Assembly (NCBI GenBank): GCA_015522055.1
Contig: WAMZ01000039.1
Span: 1-23,363, forward strand
Source of the DNA: Candidatus Geothermarchaeota archaeon
GTDB lineage: Archaea; Thermoproteota; Nitrososphaeria; Geothermarchaeales; JDFR-13
Direction: 5' to 3'
DNA length: 23,363 nucleotides
Shown here: positions 1 through 8,085 of the stretch, one piece after another
Layout: every line of letters starts with the position of its first letter
Numbering within the stretch: the first letter of the stretch is position 1
Program-made: the position numbers and the translations under genes
The notes under the pieces: generated by a model
The model's database searches: none
Seen by the model: only the letters and a program-made list of their open reading frames with translations
Told to the model about the DNA's origin: nothing

Positions 1-1
1 A

Positions 2-460
2 GCTTGGGGGATATATATAACTGTAGCTTATGTTACTGCGATCTACTTACTGCGACCAAACGATTCCAGTCATGGCATCTCAAAATATATATTACCGCCT
101 ATTTTGATGGTCAATATTGACCTGGCTCTTGACCCAGTAATGGTGAGTAGAAGACTGTGGGTATGGACTGATGATTTTCCTATTAGGTGGTTTGATGTAC
201 CAGTAACTAATTTTATAGGCTGGTTCATAGTATCTCTAACTATCTTAATTATATATTACAGGTTTGGTGGGAGGTCCCCGACAAACTATTTAGACAGTAA
301 ATTCTCTCATGTGAGTCCCGCCGTATATTTGATGCTTTTCTTATCGCCTACATTAGTCGCTATAGAAGCTGGCATATCTCTACTGCCTATCCTATATTCT
401 CTATCTATCTATTTAGGCTTACTTATTATACTATTCTTTGGACTCAATCTTCTTAAGTAA
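2..460 (+). CDS. CruF-like carotenoid biosynthesis protein (DUF422), 5' partial
   Basis: The reading frame is open from base 2 to the TAA at 458-460, so the gene begins before the window; the internal TTG/ATG codons at 104-109 are not the true start. The encoded C-terminal part is hydrophobic with several membrane segments. It carries the pattern LDPV...LWVW followed by FDVPVTNFIGW, which I recognise as typical of the DUF422 carotenoid biosynthesis family (CruF-type hydratases acting on C50 or acyclic carotenoids in the membrane). The exact substrate cannot be told from this part. The last 30 bases overlap the 3' end of the convergent gene on the minus strand. The family call is fairly sure; a hydratase role is inference. 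Confidence 0.75.
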   Translation, partial: AWGIYITVAYVTAIYLLRPNDSSHGISKYILPPILMVNIDLALDPVMVSRRLWVWTDDFPIRWFDVPVTNFIGWFIVSLTILIIYYRFGGRSPTNYLDSKFSHVSPAVYLMLFLSPTLVAIEAGISLLPILYSLSIYLGLLIILFFGLNLLK

Positions 461-784
461 CATATCTACCAAGTCATCCTTTAGTGGTCTTACGATGATA
501 AAGTATATTGACCGTGGATTTTCCCCCAACTCAGTATATTTGGTTTTCTTTACCTCATTATCTATTGTAACCTCGATTACTTCAGTATCGTCGGTAATCA
601 TCTCACTGTCCCTGGTAAATAGTAAATACCATGTATTCCTGCCTATTATTATAGGTATGTATGCAATGCCCTTAGCAACCCTAATCTCGCCGAATCTATA
701 TGCTACTACTGTACCTGACAAAGTTTTGGAGGCATTTAGCATTTCCTTTAGGGTGGAGAACTCGGTTGTTATTAATTCAACCAA
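431..784 (-). CDS. Hypothetical small soluble protein
   Basis: A 117-residue protein that I do not recognise. It has no membrane segment or signal peptide, no metal-binding cysteine pattern, and looks like alternating beta strands (IAYIPIIIGRNTWYLLFT) with a charged C-terminal helix. The start is TTG at 784-782, preceded by a strong Shine-Dalgarno (GGGAGGTGG, about 6 bases upstream) that lies just behind the stop codon of the amidohydrolase gene. The 17-base gap and this ribosome site indicate an operon with translational coupling. Its 3' end overlaps the convergent CruF-like gene by 30 bases. An opposite-strand ORF covering 438-863 is less likely, because it lacks a ribosome site and would run antisense through the amidohydrolase end. 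Confidence 0.65.
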   Translation of the reverse strand: MVELITTEFSTLKEMLNASKTLSGTVVAYRFGEIRVAKGIAYIPIIIGRNTWYLLFTRDSEMITDDTEVIEVTIDNEVKKTKYTELGENPRSIYFIIVRPLKDDLVDMLLKKIESKE

Positions 785-800
785 TTATAGCCACCTCCCA

Positions 801-2063
801 TCACACTGTCTTTTTATAGATTTCTCCCTCCTTCATTATGAAAACGATATTATCTTTATCTAGTAAAACGTCAATATTTGCCAATGGATTCCCCGATACC
901 GCAATTATATCTGCTTTTTTATTCGGCTCTAAGGTACCGATTTGATTCTCGAGACCAGCAGCATAGGCGCCAGCCTTAGTCGCTGACATTAATACATCTT
1001 CTGGCTTCATCCCAATCCTCTCCGAATATATCTTTAATTCTATAGAATTTTCCCCCATTGGCAGCCATCCACCGACATAATCTGTACCTGCAGCAATTAG
1101 TACGCCAGCCTTATAAGCTTTCTTAACAGTTTCAATATGAATTTCATATACCTCTTCGGCTTTTCTCAATCCCCACTCTGGTATTCCGTGTTTAGCTCCT
1201 TCTTTGACAATCTTATCTACTATGGCCAAGGTAGGCACTATCACAGCTTTATGTTCTAAGGCTAGGTTAAACTCGTTATCCCCCATGTATATCGCGTGTG
1301 CGATAACCCTGACGCCACATTCTATTGCATTCGCTATCCCTTCCGCGCCCTGGGCGTGAGCATGGACTATTCTAGAGGCTTTGGACGCCTCTTCCACTAT
1401 GGCCTTTATCTCTTTCCTAGTAAACTGTGTGTACTCAGGCTTATCTTTCTGTGATAACACTCCACCAGTAGCCATTATCTTTATGAAGTCAGCCCCTTCT
1501 CTTAATGCATATCTAGTTGCTTTTCTACACTCGTCTTCTCCATCGCATAACAATGATGCGAAGGGTGTCAGCTTCTTGGTTGTCCTGATATCAACCCATT
1601 CACTTGGAAGATAGTGGGTGTCTGCATGCCCGAATGTCTGTGATAGCGGGGGGCCTGCGGCAACTATCCTCGGCCCAACTATACTCCCCTCCCTAACAGC
1701 TTCTCTAAGGTGGAGTGCTACTAATCCTCCCGCGTCTACTACAGTCGTATATCCTGCATCTAGCAATGCCTTTGCATCATTAACAGCTCTAGCCACAAAC
1801 ACTCCAAAAGGCGTAAGTAACGGTTCTTTAACGAAGTCACCAGTTCTGAATCCCTGTAAATGTAGATGAGCGTCTATTAAACCAGGCATAACGAAGGAAC
1901 CCCCGAGGTCTATAACTTCCGAGTCCTGTGGAATATCTACTTCACTTTCCTTGCCTACTGCGAGGATATTTCCATCCTCAACCACGACACAACCATTCTT
2001 TATTACTTCCCCATCTATAGCGGTAAATACTTCACAGTTGACTAAAGCAGTCTTCCCAGGCAT
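801..2063 (-). CDS. Metal-dependent amidohydrolase (imidazolonepropionase / Xaa-Pro dipeptidase-like)
   Basis: A 420-residue enzyme of the amidohydrolase superfamily, a cytosolic zinc hydrolase cleaving a C-N bond. The full set of metal ligands is visible: HLH at residues 66-68, a probable carboxylated lysine at 195 (FIKIMATGG), His234/His236 (HAHA), His256 and the catalytic Asp328 (GTDYVGG). The N-terminal and C-terminal beta segments form the usual small composite domain (VMPGLIDAHLHL; EPNKKADIIAV). This layout matches the branch that includes prolidase-like and imidazolonepropionase-like proteins, so a cyclic amide or a dipeptide is the likely substrate, but the sequence does not settle which. 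The ATG at 2063 has a TATA-like element (centre near 2091) about 28 bases upstream, so the message is probably leaderless. It is the first gene of a two-gene operon. Confidence 0.88.
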   Translation of the reverse strand: MPGKTALVNCEVFTAIDGEVIKNGCVVVEDGNILAVGKESEVDIPQDSEVIDLGGSFVMPGLIDAHLHLQGFRTGDFVKEPLLTPFGVFVARAVNDAKALLDAGYTTVVDAGGLVALHLREAVREGSIVGPRIVAAGPPLSQTFGHADTHYLPSEWVDIRTTKKLTPFASLLCDGEDECRKATRYALREGADFIKIMATGGVLSQKDKPEYTQFTRKEIKAIVEEASKASRIVHAHAQGAEGIANAIECGVRVIAHAIYMGDNEFNLALEHKAVIVPTLAIVDKIVKEGAKHGIPEWGLRKAEEVYEIHIETVKKAYKAGVLIAAGTDYVGGWLPMGENSIELKIYSERIGMKPEDVLMSATKAGAYAAGLENQIGTLEPNKKADIIAVSGNPLANIDVLLDKDNIVFIMKEGEIYKKTV

Positions 2064-2161
2064 AAATATTAAATTACCTACATACTTTAGATAAAGTTTG
2101 AAGCTATCTATACTATTTATTAATCACCCATTTCATGAATTAAATTTATTTGGTGATCAAG

Positions 2162-2323
2162 ATGCCTGAGCGTAAGAGGGAGGCCCCGCCACCCGCAACG
2201 GCCGCTGGTCTGCTTCGCTTCTTTGAGGATGAGACGTCTGGTATACAAATTGACCCGATATATATTGTTATTGGTACTGTAGCCTTTATCGTGGTATCCA
2301 TGTTAATCAGGTTTTTCTTATAA
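2162..2323 (+). CDS. secG: Preprotein translocase subunit Sec61 beta
   Basis: A 53-residue protein with an N-terminal cytosolic stretch rich in Lys, Arg and Pro, the conserved region AAGLLRFFEDE, then ETSGIQIDP and one C-terminal membrane helix of about 20 residues. This is the standard archaeal Sec61 beta (also called SecG), the small subunit of the SecYEG/Sec61 channel. The ATG at 2162 follows GGTGATC, a good Shine-Dalgarno. A TATA-like element (CTATTTATTAA) lies near 2110-2120. The stop codon is 6 bases before the likely start of the next gene, also a membrane protein, so they are probably cotranscribed. Confidence 0.93.
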   Translation: MPERKREAPPPATAAGLLRFFEDETSGIQIDPIYIVIGTVAFIVVSMLIRFFL

Positions 2324-2329
2324 TTGAAA

Positions 2330-4153
2330 ATGTCGTCTGTAACAGACCAGTTAGCAGAATATTATAAAAAGCTATTTACATTAGGGAGTCTAAGACGGAA
2401 TCTATATATCTTTACGGGTCTCTACTCAGCCCTCATACTATATCTCTATGTTATCCTAAATATATCTGTGGTCTATGGAGGATCCTTCACATCACCCATA
2501 ATTACATTATTAATTATTCCAGGCTTGAGTCTCTTCCTTGACTATGTATTTATGAGAAATAATGATAGGGATAAGAGGCTCTATAGTTTAAGGAGGCTAT
2601 TGGCCCTGAACAACATAATAACTTTGATTACTCTCTTTTCAGCCATTATATTTACACCCTTAATGGTATCTAATATGGATAGCTTACCCATGGTTCATCT
2701 AACTATTGGTGCGGTTATAGGCTTCAAACTTGTTATATTATATTCCACAGCTTATTCTAGGTTACCATATTTGGTTGGAAACCTGGCTTCTCTATACTTC
2801 ATTTACATCGCTGTATACCTAATTTTATATCTGTATCCTAGTTATGATCTGACTTCCATCGACCTCAATTCCATGATATTACCGATTTATTTAATCTCTA
2901 GTTTATTGATTTTCTCAGTGGGCTATATCACCTATATTAGTAGGGTTTCAAAGAAAGTTACTGGTGTCAGTGTTTTCTCATATCTTAAAGGTTTTATCGA
3001 TAGTTGGGTTTTAAATGACCCGAATTATCTGGAGAAGTTAATATCACCTAAATCTATAACTGTAAAGAGTGAGGCTGATTACATCGTTGTTCCAGATCTA
3101 CCGATGTTCCCCCTATTGATGGTTGTTCCTTATTTCCACTTTGGTCCATTTAGGAATGTGGGTAGCAGTGATTATCCAGCAATTCTATCCCGATACTTCT
3201 TTAATAAAGAGGGGTTGGAGACCATGGTTTTCCATAGCCCCAGTACACATACACTCGATATACCTAATAAAGATGAGGTTGGTAAGACAATAAAGTTTAT
3301 CGATGATTTCAGTAGTCCATATATAGCTAATACACTTAGTAACATAATGTCTCTTAGGGGGGATAAGGTAGCTACACATCTAGTTAAAGCAGATGGGGTG
3401 GCCTTTATATTCCTTGAGGCCGAGGAGATGGAGGATGTACCTCCACGTGTCGTTAGGGAGATTAGGTCTGAAGCTAGGGAGCTTGGGTATAGGCATGTGG
3501 TTGTAATTGATTCTCATAATGCTCTTACTAGGATTCGATACAGATTGTCAGAAGATCAGGTAGATAGTATGGTCGCGTTGGCCAAAAAAATATTAAGGGA
3601 GGGCCTAACATTAGAGACTTATCCTTTCAGGGCAGGCTTTGTTAAGATCAACTTACCTGGTATAGATATTGAGTCTGGATTGGGGAGCTCTGGTGTATCC
3701 ATCTTTGCATGGGAAACATTAACATCTAAGAATGTGATAATAAACTTCGATTCTAACAACCTATCTCCAGTACTTAGGGGTATTATTTATAAGGTGGTTC
3801 GGGATGAATTTGGGGCGAATGTAATCGTGACAACCAATGATACCCATGAGGTGAGCGCGGTCCCACTGAATATTAGGGGGTATAACATCTTGGGTGAACG
3901 TAGGGATGAGGCCAACCTAATTATACATTATATTAGAATTGGCTTGAGGAAGTGTCTTGAGAATATGAAGGAATCAGATCTACTTATCTATAATAAAGAA
4001 TTTACTGTCAATGTTTTGGGCATGGATGCGCTTGAGAGATTGAATGAGGTATTGAGAGTTAGTTACTCAGCTGCAAAGAATATGTTATTCAAGTTGGCCC
4101 TCCCCTTAATGTTCATAAATATTTTCTTGGTATATCTCACCATGTTAATTTAA
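2330..4153 (+). CDS. DUF2070 family integral membrane protein
   Basis: About 607 residues from the ATG at 2330 (a TTG two codons earlier is possible). The first ~210 residues contain about six or seven hydrophobic helices. They are followed by a large soluble domain of roughly 360 residues and a single C-terminal helix (LALPLMFINIFLVYLTMLI). The soluble part contains PYFHFGPFRNVGSSDYP and conserved His/Asp clusters (FHSPSTHTLD, VVIDSHNA, TTNDTHE). This architecture and the HFGPF..GSS motif fit the archaea-specific DUF2070 family, whose biochemical role is unknown to me. The conserved histidines and aspartates suggest a metal site, which is inference. It sits 6 bases behind Sec61 beta, an association that may reflect a secretion or envelope role. 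Confidence 0.88.
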   Translation: MSSVTDQLAEYYKKLFTLGSLRRNLYIFTGLYSALILYLYVILNISVVYGGSFTSPIITLLIIPGLSLFLDYVFMRNNDRDKRLYSLRRLLALNNIITLITLFSAIIFTPLMVSNMDSLPMVHLTIGAVIGFKLVILYSTAYSRLPYLVGNLASLYFIYIAVYLILYLYPSYDLTSIDLNSMILPIYLISSLLIFSVGYITYISRVSKKVTGVSVFSYLKGFIDSWVLNDPNYLEKLISPKSITVKSEADYIVVPDLPMFPLLMVVPYFHFGPFRNVGSSDYPAILSRYFFNKEGLETMVFHSPSTHTLDIPNKDEVGKTIKFIDDFSSPYIANTLSNIMSLRGDKVATHLVKADGVAFIFLEAEEMEDVPPRVVREIRSEARELGYRHVVVIDSHNALTRIRYRLSEDQVDSMVALAKKILREGLTLETYPFRAGFVKINLPGIDIESGLGSSGVSIFAWETLTSKNVIINFDSNNLSPVLRGIIYKVVRDEFGANVIVTTNDTHEVSAVPLNIRGYNILGERRDEANLIIHYIRIGLRKCLENMKESDLLIYNKEFTVNVLGMDALERLNEVLRVSYSAAKNMLFKLALPLMFINIFLVYLTMLI

Positions 4154-4182
4154 TTCTTGGTAAAAGATTAGAATAACACCTA

Positions 4183-4193
4183 AGCTATATATT
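4183..4193 (+). promoter_or_regulatory. TATA box of the Alba gene
   Basis: AT-rich box AGCTATATATT lies about 26 bases before the ATG at 4215, as expected for a leaderless or very short-leader archaeal transcript. A GAGGGGGT stretch also sits just before the start codon and could act as a ribosome site if transcription starts slightly further upstream. Confidence 0.55.
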
Positions 4194-4214
4194 ATCTTAA
4201 AAAGAGGGGGTTAT

Positions 4215-4514
4215 ATGAGTCAGCCGGAGGAGTCGCAGCAGGAGACGCCCACCGTCTATATAGGTAGAAAGAATATGAGTTACTATATAAATGTATGTCT
4301 AAAGTTGTTTGATAAGAATCATCCTAGGGTAGTTGTTGAGGGTATGGGTCAGAATATTAAGAAGGCTGTTGATGTGGCCAATTTCTTGAGATTTATTTAT
4401 AAAACATCTAAGATAAATATAGAGGATATCTCTATAGACTTGGTTGAGGGGGAGGTTGTCAGGGGGTTGCCTAAGAAGATATCCCGTATTAGAATTACTC
4501 TATCCCGTGAATAG
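4215..4514 (+). CDS. albA: Alba-family DNA/RNA-binding chromatin protein
   Basis: A 99-residue basic protein. After an acidic, Gln/Glu-rich N-terminal extension of about 13 residues it shows the Alba fold order: VYIGRKNMSYYINVCLKLF (Arg18-Lys19 at the position of the Lys16/Lys17 pair of Sulfolobus Alba), then VVVEGMGQNIKKAVDVANFLR, the conserved G-x-x-I-x-K-A-V-D helix, and two closing beta strands. Alba dimers coat DNA and also bind structured RNA. The second lysine of the classic pair is Asn here and the N-terminal tail is acidic, so this may be a divergent Alba paralogue rather than the main one. Its stop codon is 5 bases from the RPA-like gene, which suggests cotranscription. Confidence 0.88.
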   Translation: MSQPEESQQETPTVYIGRKNMSYYINVCLKLFDKNHPRVVVEGMGQNIKKAVDVANFLRFIYKTSKINIEDISIDLVEGEVVRGLPKKISRIRITLSRE

Positions 4515-4519
4515 GGGCC

Positions 4520-6019
4520 ATGAGCGGTGTTCATGATAGTGAAGAGGAACGTATAATCGAGTTGATATTGAGTAGATCCCCCTCATTAACTAGGATGGAT
4601 GTGGAGAGGCTTATAGAGGAGAAGATGCGTCATAAACATGTATCTAGGAAGACTGCTCTCTATTTGCTTTCTATTGAGTTGGGTGTTAGGTTGGACAGCC
4701 CTGTTGAGGAGCGACTAACGATATCCAGTCTTACAGGAGGTTTATCGAATGTATCCTTGATTGGAAGGATATTGTGGTTGAAGGATACTGTTAAGTTGAG
4801 TAAGAGGCCAGGTATACAGACTAGGGGAGGTATTGGGGATGGCTCTGGATATGCTCCAGTGGTTTTTTGGGATATTTCAAGGGAGGAGTTAGAGGAAAAT
4901 GGTGTATTTCCAGGTACCGTAGTAGAGATAAGTAATTGCTATACAAGAATGAATATTGCTGGTAGGGTTGAGGTCCACGTCGGCCGTAGAAGCCAGATCC
5001 AAGTTAGGGATGACATAACTGATATTCCTAAGTTAGCAGCGTTCATTAAACCTCTTCATGAAGTCGATGTATCGAATAATTATGTCAATGTCTATGGCAT
5101 AGTGGTTTCCAAGGCACCAGCTAGAGAGATAAAAATAGATGAGAATTACATACAAGTATCTTCTTTTACCTTGGCATCTAAGGATAAGAGTTACCGGGTT
5201 GTTTTGTGGAGGGACGCGGTGACAAATTATAACTGGATAAATGTAGGGGATAAGATTGTCATATTCGATGGTAAAGTTAAGTTGAATAAATTCGGTGAAC
5301 TAGAGATCCATGTAAGTAATACCTCACATATAGAGATGAACCCGAATTTGGAGGTTGAGCTTAAACCCAGGACTATGAGGCTACGGGACGTAATCCCTGG
5401 GCATAACCTTGGTAAAATATATGTTAGGATATTGGCCGTTGGTAAGGAGCGGGTGAACCCAAATTTGGGTAGGCCTTCACAAACTTTGTATGTTGTTGAT
5501 GATACTGGGGACGCTTCACTAACGATATCGGGAGGATTGGTTAATAAGGTGAGGGGCCTATTAAGACCTATGGATACACTATCAGTAGAGTTTTTTAGGG
5601 CTAGTCTTAGAGGCGGCCAGCTCTTTATATTTGCCGATGAAGGAAGTAGGATTGAGGTAAATCCACGGGATACCCCCTTCATCCTCCCGGTATATACGGT
5701 TCCCTTCAGGACAGCATCAACCTTATCTACAGTTGATAAAATAGTTAATTTAGAGGGTAAAATAGTAGAGTTCCTAAGTGAGGAGGCGCCTAGTGTAGAG
5801 ATACCTACATTTAACAAATCTATCTTGGTTGAGGATAGGGAGGGCAATCCAATAAAGATACTGTATAGGGATGATCTATCCAATTATGCTGAAGAGGATA
5901 TTAATGAGGGTGATGAGGTAATTTTCTATGGGCTGGCTATTGATATGGCATCATTCCTTCTACCCGGTAGTATACCTACATTGAGGCTAAGGGCCTACTC
6001 CAGGATAGAGAAGAAATGA
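4520..6019 (+). CDS. RPA-like single-stranded DNA-binding protein with several OB folds
   Basis: 499 residues. The first ~55 residues form the helical leader typical of archaeal RPA proteins (ERIIELILSR...RKTALYLLSIELGV). I then see four repeated beta-rich units that read as OB folds, at about residues 70-165, 185-275, 285-385 and 395-495, each starting with a conserved 'v.v.grI' strand and ending in a 'GD.v.f' turn. Such proteins protect single-stranded DNA in replication and repair. There is only one cysteine, so the zinc finger present in many RPA large subunits is missing. The ATG at 4520 follows AGGGGCC. The adjacent upstream Alba gene and the convergent SWIM-domain gene point to a DNA-maintenance neighbourhood. 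The RPA assignment is likely; the exact OB count is my estimate. Confidence 0.82.
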   Translation: MSGVHDSEEERIIELILSRSPSLTRMDVERLIEEKMRHKHVSRKTALYLLSIELGVRLDSPVEERLTISSLTGGLSNVSLIGRILWLKDTVKLSKRPGIQTRGGIGDGSGYAPVVFWDISREELEENGVFPGTVVEISNCYTRMNIAGRVEVHVGRRSQIQVRDDITDIPKLAAFIKPLHEVDVSNNYVNVYGIVVSKAPAREIKIDENYIQVSSFTLASKDKSYRVVLWRDAVTNYNWINVGDKIVIFDGKVKLNKFGELEIHVSNTSHIEMNPNLEVELKPRTMRLRDVIPGHNLGKIYVRILAVGKERVNPNLGRPSQTLYVVDDTGDASLTISGGLVNKVRGLLRPMDTLSVEFFRASLRGGQLFIFADEGSRIEVNPRDTPFILPVYTVPFRTASTLSTVDKIVNLEGKIVEFLSEEAPSVEIPTFNKSILVEDREGNPIKILYRDDLSNYAEEDINEGDEVIFYGLAIDMASFLLPGSIPTLRLRAYSRIEKK

Positions 6020-6036
6020 ATTATTAACATTATTTA

Positions 6037-6153
6037 TCATTTAGCTTCTTTCTTAACCTGGAGATATAGATAGTATATGGATAAGGTGACTGCAATACCA
6101 GACAGAACAGCTATCGAGAGGGTGATTAAATTATATATCTCTCCTACACCCAA
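6037..6153 (-). CDS. Possible small single-span membrane protein
   Basis: An unannotated frame in the 200-base gap between the RPA-like gene and the SWIM gene. From TTG at 6153-6151 it encodes 38 residues: a short N-terminus (MGVGEIYN), one hydrophobic helix of about 22 residues (LITLSIAVLSGIAVTLSIYY) and a basic tail (QVKKEAK), ending in TGA at 6039-6037. A TATA-like CTTATATTA lies about 26 bases upstream (6175-6183), which would place the transcript start on this TTG and make it leaderless. The frame stays open to another TTG at 6174 (45 residues). The convincing membrane-helix-plus-basic-tail pattern supports it; I do not know the family. Confidence 0.45.
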   Translation of the reverse strand: MGVGEIYNLITLSIAVLSGIAVTLSIYYLYLQVKKEAK

Positions 6154-6221
6154 TGTACACCACCCGGCTATCAATTAATATAAGACTATAGGACAATGAT
6201 TAATAAAATAATTTCTATACG

Positions 6222-6626
6222 TCATATGGGCCACGCCTCTTCTATATTGAACTTTAGGTATCTCATAACCCAGTCAAAATCATTTTCGCTGAACTCCAAC
6301 TCCTCAATTTTATCCAAAGCCTTCAATATTTTAAATGCTATGATATGAGGGCAAAATTTCCGTCTAGTGATGTTTATCGGGTGTCTAGACATACATCCAC
6401 AGTATCCTACCTGATCAAATATTATATAATCCCCTGAGTCGCCTGAGAACGCGTCAACCATGTATTTCCCCATTTTTATCCTAAAAGCTCTATTACTATT
6501 GAGTAGCTCAACGGCTCTAATGACTTCATCCCCGAAATTTATTAGTAGCTCTGTAAGTTGACTTGGTGATATAACTTTATATTTAGATATCTCTTTAATG
6601 ATTTTATCCAAATCGTCTGTATTCAA
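6222..6626 (-). CDS. SWIM zinc-finger domain protein
   Basis: A 134-residue protein with an N-terminal helical region and the zinc ligand pattern Cys76-x-Cys78-x13-Cys92-x-His94 (YCGCMSRHP...RRKFCPH), which is the CxCx(n)CxH signature of SWIM domains, followed by the usual hydrophobic helix IIAFKILKAL. SWIM domains bind DNA or proteins; small archaeal SWIM proteins have been linked with RadA paralogues in recombination, which could fit the nearby RPA-like gene, but that link is inference here. The likely start is the ATG at 6626. It lies downstream of the 5S rRNA gene on the same strand. Confidence 0.82.
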   Translation of the reverse strand: MNTDDLDKIIKEISKYKVISPSQLTELLINFGDEVIRAVELLNSNRAFRIKMGKYMVDAFSGDSGDYIIFDQVGYCGCMSRHPINITRRKFCPHIIAFKILKALDKIEELEFSENDFDWVMRYLKFNIEEAWPI

Positions 6627-6672
6627 TTTACACGCCCTTAGGATTAGTAGTTAATACAAGGATTATTTTAAG

Positions 6673-6801
6673 TGGGGCGCCGGCACCGGGGGTTCACTGG
6701 GGCTCACGCACCCAGCTAGTCCCCGGCGTTGTGGGGTTTCACTTCGGGGTTCGGAAAATGGGACCCGGTGGAAACCCCCACACTATGGCCGGCTTCCCCA
6801 A
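6673..6801 (-). rRNA. rrf: 5S ribosomal RNA
   Basis: Read on the minus strand, the GC-rich block gives the 5S core GCCGGCCAUAG, CACCGGGUCCCAU, CCGAACCCCGAAGUGAAACC and a 3' arm ending GGUGCCGGCGCCCC. The two ends pair (UGGGG..GCCGGC with GCCGGC.CCCCA) as helix I, GUGGGGGUUU pairs with AAACCCCAC as helix II, and the second arm forms the helix IV/V hairpin (CCGGGG...CCCCGG enclosing CUGGG...CCCAG). The length of about 128 bases fits archaeal 5S RNA. A TATA box lies 26 bases upstream. The exact ends are estimated within a few bases. No 16S or 23S gene is in the window. Confidence 0.92.
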
Positions 6802-6823
6802 CTTAAATATGCCATTCAATGAG

Positions 6824-6831
6824 TTTATAAA
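6824..6831 (-). promoter_or_regulatory. TATA box of the 5S rRNA gene
   Basis: TTTATAAA, a near-ideal archaeal box A, is centred about 26 bases upstream of the 5S rRNA 5' end on the minus strand. Confidence 0.7.
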
Positions 6832-6854
6832 TTTTTATTTGTAGTATTGTGAAA

Positions 6855-6865
6855 ATATTATATAA
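6855..6865 (+). promoter_or_regulatory. TATA box of the DUF1512 operon
   Basis: ATATTATATAA on the plus strand predicts transcription from about 6887, giving a leader of roughly 50 bases that includes the GGTGA ribosome site at 6922-6926. It sits only about 25 bases from the divergent 5S promoter. Confidence 0.5.
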
Positions 6866-6936
6866 CACCCTTATACTATACTTATTGGAACCGGAATGGG
6901 TCATATAGATTTGTGGTATGTTGGTGAAGCTGTGTA

Positions 6937-8085
6937 ATGGAATTGGTGTCATTGGTTTTTGGTGGTCTGCCACCTGCCTTGCAAATCGGCGGTGATTACA
7001 ACCTACTTATTCAAACCCTATATATTCTACTGTTTTTTGTTTTGATCTTCTTTGGGCAGAGGATACAGCTACAGCTTATTCTAATGGAATTGGGCAATGT
7101 TATAGGGCACCTAGATCGGATGCGTAGGATGGGTAGAGAGGAGGCTTTGAAAAAACTCAAGCATTATTCGAAGAACAGCCAGCTGGAGGAGATATTTAAT
7201 AGGGTTATTGAGAGCTTCGTGATATTCCCGGAGTCTATGGATCCCTCTGGCATAATCCGGAAGCTGGAGCATATAATGGATATTAGGGAGACGCGTTTCA
7301 TCAACGATGTAAAAAAGATGATTAATAATGACGAAGTTAGTGAGTCTATGATAAAAACTATGTCGAACATGGTGGAGGCCTCTATGGCCTTGAATATGCT
7401 GTATAAAATCGCGCTTCATTATTATCTCCTAGCTAAGAAGACCAATAGTTATTTCATCGCCGCACAGCTGCAGATGCAGGCGCCCCTTATAATAAGCTTC
7501 GCTAGGGCTTATCTACAGGCTGTGTATGCGTTCAGGGATGGTGCCCCAGTCGGGGACGGTATAGGGCCGCTGGTTGTAAATAAATTCATGTCGGACAAAA
7601 AGGTTGTAAAGAAGAAGGAGGATTATGTTAAAGACACTTCTCTATATGAAATCGACTATATGAATCGGAGAGTCTTTATAGTCAAAGCTAAGGGGCCAGG
7701 TGGCAACGTTGGGAAACCAGGCGAAGCAATCAAGAAAGTTATTACTCGTATGAAGAAGGATATAAAACTGGTTATTATGATAGATGCGGCTTTAAAGTTG
7801 GAGGGTGAGAAGACTGGGACGATAGCTGAGGGTGTTGGAGCGGCCATTGGAGGTATAGGCGTCGAGAAGTTTAAGATCGAGGAGATAGTTACTAAGTATA
7901 ATATACCTTTATATGCCATTATTATCAAGATGTCGCTGATAGAAGCTATATCGATTATGAGTAAGAAGATAGCCTCGGTCTACGATGATGTCATTAAAAG
8001 GGTTGATAGGGTAATTAAGGAAGAGACTAACGAGGGTGACGCTGTTATCGTCGCTGGCATCGGTAATACGGTGGGGATCCCATGA
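6937..8085 (+). CDS. DUF1512 family membrane-anchored protein
   Basis: 382 residues. One N-terminal membrane helix (about residues 23-42, LLIQTLYILLFFVLIFFGQ) is followed by a mostly helical soluble region (RMRRMGREEALKKLKHYSKN; two long helices at about 60-200). A C-terminal alpha/beta region contains FIVKAKGPGGNVGKPGEAI, GVGAAIGGIGVEKFKIEEI and the ending AGIGNTVGIP. I recognise this as archaeal DUF1512, a conserved crenarchaeal family without an assigned function. The glycine-rich loops could bind a nucleotide, which is speculation. The ATG at 6937 has GGTGA 10 bases upstream. The stop overlaps the next start by ATGA, so the two proteins are translationally coupled and probably work together at the membrane. 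Confidence 0.85.
   Translation: MELVSLVFGGLPPALQIGGDYNLLIQTLYILLFFVLIFFGQRIQLQLILMELGNVIGHLDRMRRMGREEALKKLKHYSKNSQLEEIFNRVIESFVIFPESMDPSGIIRKLEHIMDIRETRFINDVKKMINNDEVSESMIKTMSNMVEASMALNMLYKIALHYYLLAKKTNSYFIAAQLQMQAPLIISFARAYLQAVYAFRDGAPVGDGIGPLVVNKFMSDKKVVKKKEDYVKDTSLYEIDYMNRRVFIVKAKGPGGNVGKPGEAIKKVITRMKKDIKLVIMIDAALKLEGEKTGTIAEGVGAAIGGIGVEKFKIEEIVTKYNIPLYAIIIKMSLIEAISIMSKKIASVYDDVIKRVDRVIKEETNEGDAVIVAGIGNTVGIP

Noticed and set aside
438..863. 141-codon plus-strand frame antisense to the small unknown gene and the amidohydrolase end
   Set aside because: No ribosome site; the minus-strand frame has a strong Shine-Dalgarno and operon position, and this frame crosses two better-supported genes.
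5227..5883. 218-codon minus-strand frame inside the RPA-like gene
   Set aside because: It is a shadow frame; the plus-strand protein shows clear OB-fold pattern and family features.
6673..6801. Plus-strand structured RNA at the 5S locus
   Set aside because: The conserved 5S bases and the correctly spaced TATA box are on the minus strand.
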